Origin: Glandiceps talaboti
Taxonomy: Eukaryota; Hemichordata; Enteropneusta; Spengelidae
Length of the DNA stretch: 64,000 bases
Assembly: GCF_964340395.1 (NCBI RefSeq)
Contig: NC_135558.1
Location: 6,681,001 to 6,745,000 of the forward strand
Direction: 5' to 3'
The notes under the pieces were generated by a model. It had not been told where the DNA came from. It ran no database searches and saw only the letters and a list, made by a program, of their open reading frames with translations. How positions within the stretch are numbered: the stretch's first letter is position 1; each line of letters begins with the position of its first letter. This document shows, one piece after another, positions 55,322 to 64,000 of this stretch. Made by a program: the position numbers and the translations under genes.

Positions 55322-55916
55322 TCAGTCCAATTTTTTTCGGTATACTTTTAAATCTGTGTTTTCATTTATAAAATGTAGACACTGTTTCCTTATTGTGATA
55401 CGAGTATTCCTACTATAACAGCAAAGGTAATGGTGTCATATTAGTTGTTACCGTGATTTAACGCTGCGGCCGTCTATCCACAATCGCGCCCTGGAATTCC
55501 CACGTTACGAAAACCTTGCCATTAAATAACTTTAGATACTAGCGAGGTGGGCAGACCTTGGGATGGGTAAGAGTTCACATAGTGATTGCGATGCGGTCCA
55601 GCCAGTTTGTCAACAAACAAAAAGCCTCTCCCCCAGACATGTGTATCTAAGGACCACCGAACTTGAAGCCCCTAACCCTCACCCAGACATTTGTATCTAA
55701 GGATAACCGAATTTGAAGTCAATGGCACAACGTAAAACATGAAATGCCAAAACGACGTAAGTAAGGGTACTGCATATTAAAGTAAAAGTAACCTTTTCGC
55801 AGCAGAAATCAGCTCAGAAATATTAAAATGACACAAGCCGAGTATATATGATTTTATTAAACTTACATGAAATCACTTACATAAGACCTCAGGTAAAATA
55901 GTCTATAAATAAAGTT
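55322..55916. other. Intergenic, short tandem duplication
   Basis: Near 55632-55725 the phrase CCAGACAT(G/T)TGTATCTAAGGA with CGAA(C/T)TTGAAG occurs twice at about 48-base spacing. Nothing else recognised. Confidence 0.5.
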
Positions 55917-55929
55917 TTATTTTACCTTG

Positions 55930-55983
55930 TCCAAATATTTCGTCGAGACTCGATTGACTTCTTCAGTGGACTGAATGTTTTCC
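55930..55983. repeat. Left arm of Penelope-associated inverted repeat
   Basis: Pairs with 56379-56438. On the minus strand it contains CTGAAGA (55960-55966) and CGAAA (55938-55942), resembling the hammerhead ribozyme core known in Penelope elements. The expected first pair of stem II is not formed, so this may be only a remnant or a coding coincidence. Confidence 0.75.
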
Positions 55984-56378
55984 CCAGGTGTTAATGGTGT
56001 CACGTGGTTATTGGCCAATGCTTCGGAATTGAGGACATGATCATATGCGTTTGACAGCTGCAATCCCCATCTCGGTTCATTGTAGGCGTCTCCTCCCGCC
56101 ACTCTCTTTGTAGATCCCTAGTTTCTTTACGTATTAGTTGGTACCCATCAATATCTGCTTGGTATCCCCGGGTCCATGAATGTCCTCAGTGACACTTCTG
56201 AGTTCATAGTCTTTTCCCTGAGCGATTTTCTCTGTTCTTCTAGCCTGGTTTTTATAATTAGCTGTCTCCCACTTTCTCCAATGTGGGAACCATTACAGGA
56301 GAGACACCTAATCCTGTAGATGACCCCACACACTCCAAAGCATTGGTCAGTAACCACACGACGTAATTAACATCTGGC

Positions 56379-56438
56379 GAAAACATTCAGTCCAATGATT
56401 CAGAAGAAGTCAATCGAGGCTAGACGAAATATTTTGAC
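56379..56438. repeat. Right arm of Penelope-associated inverted repeat
   Basis: Reads GAAAACATTCAGTCCA, then GAAGAAGTCAATCGAGG and GACGAAATATTTTGACA on the + strand, the inverse of the left arm with a short insertion and a few substitutions. Confidence 0.8.
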
Positions 56439-56440
56439 AC

Positions 56441-58411
56441 GGCAACATTACCTGCATGTGATACAATAACCTTTATTTATGTTATGAAATCAAGCTGATG
56501 AATCTCTTTGGATCTAAAATATTCCAGCACAAATGTAATGTCAATGCACATCTTCAAGTTCCATGGTATATGTTGATGGTGGCATAAATAGCACATTTCT
56601 CATTCTAAACATTGTGAGCATACGCACACTAGTTAAACGTCATCAAATGGTTTATATATTGCCTTAAATGCCTACATTCCAACAGATTGAATATTGCTAC
56701 TAGCATGTGATGGTTTAGTATGCTGCTGCAGTAAGTACAATGCAACAAGTACATTCTGATATCCAGAATCTATTATCTTTCAGCCAGTAAAAGTATGAAC
56801 TCGGTCCCTCTAAAATTGGCTCGAAACGTATATATTGTAGGCAGGGAAGTGTCACCCATGGGTGGTACTTCCTTGGTTTATTAGGAAATTATGTTAACAA
56901 GGGATCTTTGGTTTCTTAGCTAATCGAAAGCGAGAGTAAAATGTGCCATGGGTCAACGATGAAGATTCAACATGTCCATCTAAAATTATGTCATTTCACA
57001 TATAACATGATCAGTTTCCTCATGCTGAAATGCTTCCAAATCTTTCGTTTATTTTTTAAAAGACGGGAAACCACTCTTTTCTACGTTATTTCTAATTTTG
57101 CTCAAAGTATTGTTGACTTTTTACAAAACAAAAACAAGGGAAACACAACTTTATTGTTCGAAGGCTTCGGATGAATTCCATAACGTTATGTGACTGATGT
57201 AGCTCTCCAGCATCTTGACATTTAAGATCATTAAAAATGTTACTGTTCACCAGTTACTACATACCTAGAATTATCGTCGTATGTGTACATATTTCTGACT
57301 CGATAATCATATTTTGGGAGAAATTCACAACAAGTTACAAGCAAGTTATGGCGAAGAAGAAAATAAATACACAGCCTCAAGCTGAATTAACCGCAGCGGA
57401 TATGATTTCGAATGTATGGACAGATGCCTAAAATATACAAATAAGGATTATGTCGTCAGTCTGTCATCTTGTAAAACGAATTAACAACTAGGTATAAATA
57501 AATACAGTTGCCATTTCCTTTCTCATGATATGGAACTGTTAAGCCAAAACTCAACAAGGTCAGGTATCAGCTAAACCATAAAATATGCATCCTGTTCTTC
57601 CAAGTAAGTTGAGAATATTTCAATGAATTGATAAGAAACGCTATTCGCCATTCCAATCTATCATTTGTGGGCTCAGTAAGGATTTTGATTTCTCAGAATA
57701 GTATCAGTATAACGACGTACGCGTGTCTGGGTTACATGCAGCGTGAGTCTGTACGCTAAAGTCGCATGCTACTTTTTTCTAGACACCGTACAACTCTACT
57801 CTGTGACATCTACAGAGACACGCTGTATGGAAGAACACGCATTGAGACCGGCGTGTTTTCACAGCCACACAGCAACTCGTACCCAATCAAAAAGTCGAAT
57901 GTATATTGTTAGGTAGGTAAACCGCATCCAATCAGGACACCGAACTCGAGCGAATGTACTATTATTGGAACGTGTGTTGGCAGTATAGTATTCAATTACA
58001 CACAAATATCCTCCAGAGAAGACGTGAGAATCCGACCGGAGGTGAGATTGCAACTGCTTTCGTTGGAAAAGTCAGTACTTCTTCAAACGTGACTCGGCTC
58101 TGACATAGGAAGTCGAACAGAAAGTGATTGTATGTCATGTGTAAAAGCGAACACCCCGGTAACCTTCATTTCTAACGAAGTATGTACCGTTCCTAACGGA
58201 AACTACAGTGAAAGAAGAGGTATTTCCGCCGTCATTAGGCCTACCATCGACTGAATCAAAGCGCTGAAGAATTAGGCTTTTTCACTGCAATTACTTCTGA
58301 AAATATATCTACTCAATCACTTACAAGAGATTTTTGCATCAGATTGCAGGCAATTTGAAGAAAATCATAATTTCTTGGAGGTTGAAGAAATACACAGGAT
58401 ATTGACAAAGG
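56441..58411. other. Intergenic and probable upstream region of the 58.4-kb gene
   Basis: No supported exon. The last 200 bases or so may be promoter and 5' UTR of the gene starting at 58412; I see no convincing TATA box or initiator. Confidence 0.4.
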
Positions 58412-58469
58412 ATGGAAAGATACACAGTCCTGTCATGTATCTTATGGATAGTTTCATTCCTCAGACTAG
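58412..58469 (+). CDS. First coding exon of a second secreted or membrane protein gene
   Basis: ATG at 58412 has A at -3 and G at +4. It encodes MERYTVLSCILWIVSFLRL plus one base, a good signal peptide: a charged start, then a hydrophobic core. The exon ends at ACTAG/GTAATA in phase 1, exactly as the signal exon at 21020 does. I could not find its next exon before the window end, so the product is unknown. A neighbouring ApeC paralogue is possible but unsupported by domain evidence. Confidence 0.5.
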
Positions 58470-58701
58470 GTAATATTTCATTTTCTTTGTTGTATGAAGT
58501 AATCATGTAAAGGATATTGTTTTAAGTACCGTTAACTACATGCTGTATGAAATCCATGATATCAATTAACACACTTTTAAATTTTAATATCTCTTTATGT
58601 TTTACAAGATACCGAGCTTTACAAAGCTAACGTCGTGATAAGTGATATTCAATTTTGAAAAGGAAAATAACTTTAGATTTCATTTAGCAGCGTTGCATGT
58701 G

Positions 58702-58712
58702 TTCATCATCAC

Positions 58713-58754
<42 letters not shown>

Positions 58755-58789
58755 TATCATCATCATCATCATCATCGTCGTCGTCGTCG

Positions 58790-58846
<57 letters not shown>

Positions 58847-58860
58847 ACATCATCATCATC

Positions 58861-58895
<35 letters not shown>
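58702..58895. repeat. (ATC)n/(GTC)n/(AAC)n microsatellite
   Basis: About 50 ATC units, with a block of GTC near 58776-58790, pass into about 11 AAC units. Homopolymer-like frames (poly-Ser, poly-Ile, poly-Met) across it are spurious. It lies in the presumed first intron of the 58.4-kb gene. Confidence 0.95.
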
Positions 58896-58896
<1 letters not shown>

Positions 58897-59300
58897 TTGG
58901 TCATATTAACTGTGTCTTTTATGTTTCAATTGATAAAGTTTCAATTATTAAATGAAGATTCGTGTAACAAATGACGTTCTAACAAGGAAAAGGAATCGTA
59001 TCACATTTTGTCAACACATTCTAACAGTCTGGTTAATCTAAAGTACGGGTTTTTCCTTTTTGCCAGCATTTGACTTTTAAAACCTCAGCAATATCCATAG
59101 CAACGAAACTATCTGAGAAGATCATTTATTCCACATCATATGCTATCTACCATATGACAGAACTGTATACTTCAATGAAGGATACTGTAAAGTGTGATCT
59201 TATTTCTCAAGGGTCTTTTTATTACATGATACATATGTTAAAATGTACGGAGGTTCTCACTTCTCTGCTTCAAATTTATTCAAAATAGATCAACTCGAAC

Positions 59301-59520
59301 ATAGATGAAGATTGGGTATTTCTTTTCTCATGGCTGCGTGAGAAATCAATGTTAAACTACATAGACCAAGTCTGTGTTTGTAACTCCATACAGTGCAAAA
59401 ACCTAAATAAACGTATAAAATGTGAGTTATTGTACGTACAATAACACATTTATTAATGTTTTGCAATTTATTGGGTTACGAATTAAAAATCCAAAATAAA
59501 TACCCAATCCTCATCCATAT
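59301..59520. mobile_element. Possible foldback MITE with GATTGGGTATTT termini
   Basis: ATAGATGAAGATTGGGTATT at 59301 faces AATACCCAATCCTCATCCAT ending at 59520. Aligned as inverted repeats they differ by a two-base indel and about two substitutions over 21-23 bases. Between them lies a perfect 20-base palindrome, GTTATTGTACGTACAATAAC, at 59426-59445. No clear target duplication is seen. Confidence 0.5.
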
Positions 59521-61095
59521 GGCCACTTTCACGTATATTATACATGTAACGATTAGTTAGTGATAGGTTTTTCTTGCCCTCTTCCTTGTCTGTGCCATAT
59601 GTTACTTACCATCGTTGGTAAAGTAAAATGCCTGATGTCGGAATTCCATATGGGCAATGTGAATAAAGTCCATGTTGATGATTATATTCAAGATTACTAC
59701 TTTTGAACAGAAATTCATCGTAGTTTCGCCAAAAATGTTAAAACATTATTTCTACTCGCAATAAGTGTGAAGAATTATAGCTTGCGGTTCGTCATTAACC
59801 TCGTTCGGGTAATGTTTTTGTGTAATGAGTTGTTGGTTTCAGTATGTAAACGTTAACCCAATCATGAACGTGGCATCGTTGAATGATAAAGCACAGGTTT
59901 AAAAAATTCTCGCAGGGCAAACATTTTACAGTTCAGTACCTCCATTGCTCCGTTAAGAACAAAGCCATCGTACATGTAACAACGAATACATCTATGAATG
60001 TTTGTGCCGTTTTGTTTATAACAACTCTTAAATTGTATGCATGGATCTGTACCTGGTTAATGCCTTTAAAGCTACAACACAATTAGAAGGGTTTCTTGCC
60101 CAAAATGGATAAATATACGGCATTGCATGAACATTATATTACATTTTAGAATTTCACTGAAAAATAAAGAAGCGAACTATAATTAACATTTTCGATAAAA
60201 TGATAGAACTATACGTTATTGATGAACAAAGGGAAAAGAACATCATTGAAATACACTTTTTCTTTAGTAGTGAAACGATATATATATTTACGTTAATATG
60301 AAGATAAAAGTTGCATCCATGTGCGTGATGCTTTTGTATGTACTGTTATACAAATAGCAAATAGTACAGACGATGAAATATTGTGCAATCATTCGTTGCT
60401 GTCAACATTTGCATCGTACTGCAAATTTAATTCAAACTATGGGTCAGGTTTTGCTTCATTTTTGCCTCCAGTTACAAATACATTTTGATAATGTCATTAT
60501 GCTTTGCACGCAATTCCATGAAACGAATTAGACATGTTATTCGCGTACGATTCTAACATCATTAATATTGACAACATATATTATATCATGTAATTGTAAT
60601 GTTTGAGTGTTGACTTCTTTATAAAACATAGCATTGTACTAAAATAAATCGTATTCATATAACTAAGTCAACGTAACTGCCATACTGTAGGTTCTCGCAG
60701 CTGGGTACATTTCCTTGAAATGAAACAATAACAGTTTCAACGAATTATAGCAAGGAACCCTTCCTCATTACAACTTTCTAAGGCTCTTTTTGTAATCTTT
60801 ATAAAGTGTCTTATTATTTCGCACACCTGCTGTTTTTACAATGGTAAAATCCAACTTGTATCTGCAATTATTCTTTGTCTTGCCATTATGGCAAATTAAA
60901 GCAAGCGTGTTGCCTCTATTTATATAAAGCTGAGCTAAGAAATTGCTGAAATTATATATCCTGCCCAACACTCTATATATTTTATTTTATTTGTAACTTT
61001 AACTAGACTAATTTTTTACTAAGTACGGCATTGAACGGAGGTGCATTATCGAATTATTGATAACATTATTTAGTATCAAATGTAGCCTGCTTAAA
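59521..61095. other. Nothing recognised
   Basis: AT-rich, presumed intron of the 58.4-kb gene or intergenic. No exon with proper phase found. Confidence 0.4.
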
Positions 61096-61342
61096 TAGGG
61101 AACTTGCAAACCCGCCATGTTGAATGTTGCATCGTGGGAAATGTGATAATAAATACTAATCAATTAGTATTGTAAACAATGTTGATACATTGTTTGTAAC
61201 CACAATAATCAATTCATAGTTACCCTTACCATTGTGGGAGGTTAATTTTATCAGTAGCTCTAGATTAGGTATTACGATAACCACATATAATCCCATAGTC
61301 CTTTGCGTCTGAACAGGCTCAGTCTGGATTGCAAGTTCCCTA
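61096..61342 (-). mobile_element. MITE copy 2 (243 bp, TA target duplication)
   Basis: 61098-61340 begins GGGAACTTGCAAACC and ends GGATTGCAAGTTCCC, with TA on both sides (61096-61097 and 61341-61342). It is the inverted counterpart of 48246-48482. A TA duplication and short inverted ends suggest the Tc1/mariner or a similar TA-inserting superfamily (inference). Non-coding. Confidence 0.92.
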
Positions 61343-64000
61343 TTGACTTATAATAGTTTCAGTTTCAGTTTTTGGAGATGTCTTTTGAGAGAGCAGTAAC
61401 GTACCTCGATACAATGCATTACAGGAAGTTGGTATTTTATAACCCTATTTCCTTAGTCTCCCATTACTATAAATTATATTAAAACTATCTAGTAACAACG
61501 AAACATCAAGTGAGAACAGGTCGGAAATACTTCATAGAGGGACAGTAGCAGCGACAACACTACCCAACAAAGTACGAAGACGTCAAGAAAACGTGCGATA
61601 ACTTCAAACTGGACAAAAACACCACGTAGATCCTAAGTCCTTTTGATGTAAACATTCCACTGACCTTAATACTATGTGCAGGTACATATCCAGTAGATTG
61701 ATTAGCAAAAAAAGACACAAGGAAACCACTTGCAATGATGTACACATTATACAGTTATTTATATGTCGGTTTCTGTTATTTAACTATATGTCAAGTGAAA
61801 CAGATAATACATGTTCGTGACAAATAATTGGATTGGTTTTTTTCAAGAACCTAATTGGCGTTATTATATACGTATACTCCATTGCTACATTCTAGGCTAC
61901 AACATGTAAAACAGTTTTATTGAGGGTTTTTTTCTAGATGAACAAGGACAAAAACGTTAGCAATGTCTCGAATTAGACGATTTATCGTATATGCATTGTC
62001 CGTCGTAAAATTAGGGTTACAATGGGTCTTATATTTCATATTTGCTATGATATTTTATGTAGGAATTGCGAGCTTTTCTAAAACGGCGCGTGTTGACCTT
62101 GCCAATCAGGCTCTGAGACCTTGGCTGTCAAATACACATGTCGTTGCAAAGTACCACATTATTTGTGACGGAATGTCGACCTGAGAGGGCTATATCTCAA
62201 GGCTATGAAAAGATGGAAAACAAGATGACGGTGATAAAGAACTTATTAGGTCCTTGATAAAATATAAGTACTCCCCTGGCAAAATACTGAAACACGAATC
62301 TCCAATCTTAGGTTGAACGTGTTTCTTCTCAAGATACTTACTACCTTGGCATTACAATGCATTTCAATGTCAGGTTCATTATTACCTTTTAACAAAAGTA
62401 TCGTGTAAAGTGCATTTTAGAGTTCTATTAAAGCACAGTTAAGGGTAAAGTCCATAATACTATGTATTATATTTTCATCAAACCAATCTGGACTTTTTTC
62501 ACCAACCACTTTTTCAGAATTGGATATTTCATGGTGAGTTTAACATACCTGGGATAACATTTCAAGATGAGACAGTTACTCATGACCAAGTCAATGATAT
62601 GTGGCGTCAGTATGCCCCGAGTCATAGTAGCATCGATGCAGCCCCTGCAACATTTCATTTTACTCGCAAATTAAATATGAATTACAATGCCTTAAGACTT
62701 TTTACTTTTCCCCATTTGAAATAAAGGAAGCGAAAAATTGAGCCATTATTGTCTGATTTGATAAGCTTAGGCGCGATACGTTTTTGATAAAATTAATTGA
62801 AGGACTAACCATGCAAGTCATAAGGGCTCATTTTCATTAAAGATAAGTCGGATTTATAGTTAACCGAAAAATAGGGGACAGTGACTTAACAAATGTTCAC
62901 CAGATAATTAGATTGTACGTCTTGATTTCACTCTGCCGTGTTACACTAAAAAGTGTAAAGAAAACGTCGGATCTCGAATAGCTACACGAATTGTGGAAAA
63001 TTTAGCCAGGAAAGTCTTGCCCCCCCCCCTTCCATTGCTCAGAATACGTACAAAGGATGTGACAAGCTCATCATTCTTTTGAGTTGATGTTAACTTTATA
63101 TTTAATGATGCGTTGTCATGGTAACTGCATATATCTTTATACAGTATTAAAATACATCCCGTGATGAACAGCATCGAAATATATCCCGTGGCCAGTTTGT
63201 ACGGCAATGATTATTCATTTATACACGTAGGTGAAACAAAGTACATTTTTTATAAGAAACTTTTTACATCTGCAGAAAGCCATACTATACAGATAAATAC
63301 ATGGAGATATCCATTAAATATGGATTGTAATTTATTTTTAAGAAACGAGGCAAAAATACTTGAAAACAAAACAAAATGCTACAAAAAACAAAATCCCCAT
63401 TATTAAGAACATGATACCATAAAAAGAATAATATGAAATGCAATAAAACTTTACTCAGAATAATTGATTATTGTATAACCATTTCGATCAGATTTCCCTT
63501 TTTAACTACTTATACATTAATATATCACCATGGAAATGCGAGCATAACAGAGTCACATATTTCAATTGCTTATCCCTTTTGTCTAGAAATGGGGGGCTTA
63601 ATGGAAACAGATATATATAAAGACACTTTGCAAGATGACTTGAAATGAGTTTCTGCAAATTCTATGTAAAAGAATTGGTATGCCTGCTTGAATGGCCAAA
63701 CTGTAAAACTCTAAGACTTCGGTGAAAAGGAAATGTAATATCATAAAGTAGTTTCTGTTCATGTAAATTTTCTGCTATTAAAATGTTCGACAGTCTCAAT
63801 AGAATAGACCTATGTATTGAAAATTAAACATGATTGATTTGCAGACTAAACTCGGACTGGCAGCTATTTCGTTTTGAAATTACATGTTACTTTCAGGTAT
63901 ATTAACCTAAGCTGAGTTTGACTTAAATATCTGAATTCCTCGTCGCCTGACATTCTAGGGAGTCCACATCCTTTAGATATTAATAAAGAAATTGATACCC
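61343..64000. other. Nothing recognised to the window end
   Basis: Short frames such as 61963-62184 (hydrophobic, 73 codons) and 63161-63406 have no supported splice context or motif. A C run lies at 63021-63029. Confidence 0.4.

Larger units (their letters stand above)
55917..56440 (-). mobile_element. Penelope-like retroelement fragment (GIY-YIG end) with inverted arm
   Basis: On the minus strand 56357-56148 reads CFGVCGVIYRIRCLSCNGSH then IGESGRQLIIKTRLEEQRKS. This is a GIY-YIG endonuclease core (here VIY and HIG, then R and E) as found at the C-terminus of Penelope-like elements. After a frame disruption, 56102-55917 gives NHVTPLTPGENIQSTEEVNR and ends YLDKVK-stop, matching the tail of such proteins. 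The last 54 or so coding bases (55930-55983) recur inverted at 56379-56438, with an 8-base TGAATCAT-type insertion. Penelope elements often carry such direct or inverted terminal repeats. The reverse transcriptase part is missing. The fragment is dead. Confidence 0.82.

Noticed and set aside
58642-58974. Poly-Ile/poly-Ser/poly-Met frames
   Set aside because: Produced by the (ATC)n/(AAC)n array.
61911-61960. Candidate second exon for the 58.4-kb gene after TTTTTTTCTAG
   Set aside because: In the required phase it reaches a stop within eight codons.

Overview
This is animal nuclear DNA, most likely from a marine invertebrate. It is AT-rich, carries many microsatellites and minisatellites, and has remnants of several transposon classes. 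The one confidently recognised gene is split into short exons with canonical GT/AG introns and encodes an ApeC (apextrin C-terminal) domain. That domain is known from amphioxus, echinoderms, molluscs, annelids and cnidarians and is not a vertebrate feature. I cannot decide the phylum. There are no bacterial-type operons, rRNA genes, convincing tRNA genes or CRISPR arrays.

Main gene, + strand, about 21.0-49.8 kb. Eight exons can be joined with consistent phases into a 403-residue type I membrane protein: signal peptide (exon at 21020), a complete ApeC domain over three exons (41585, 42638, 45328), a short stalk (46779), one transmembrane helix (47211) and a basic, Ser/Thr/Tyr-rich cytoplasmic tail (47211, 48105, 49707). 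The five introns from the signal exon to the transmembrane exon are all phase 1. The membrane-anchored layout suggests a surface receptor or adhesion molecule; this is inference from domain order. The first intron would be about 20.5 kb, so the link from 21020 to the ApeC exons is the weakest join, together with the last exon.

Other gene pieces. The first 275 bases look like the last two exons of a + strand gene entering from the left. At 58412 there is a second signal-peptide exon, also ending in phase 1, whose further exons must lie beyond the window or are not recognisable here. Neighbouring genes of one family are possible but not shown.

Mobile elements. A Jockey/CR1-like LINE 3' end (24.3-25.3 kb) and an internally deleted L1/Tx1-like LINE (36.7-38 kb) both lie in the long first intron. 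A 241-bp foldback MITE at 39745-39985 has a perfect 9-bp target duplication. Two inverted copies of a roughly 240-bp MITE with GGGAACTTGCAA ends lie at 48246 and 61098. A Penelope-like fragment with a GIY-YIG endonuclease segment lies at 55.9-56.4 kb (minus strand), next to an inverted arm. There is also a possible foldback element at 59.3 kb and short repeats with pol III box-like motifs at 6.35 kb.

Satellites. The most regular array is a 35-bp minisatellite of about 22 units at 30.9-31.66 kb. Other arrays lie at 1.3, 15.65, 36.0, 39.0 and 52.9 kb, with microsatellites at 7.2, 12.2, 23.5, 25.7, 28.2, 32.5, 44.8, 50.6, 52.4 and 58.7 kb. The remaining sequence is intergenic or intronic with nothing I can recognise.
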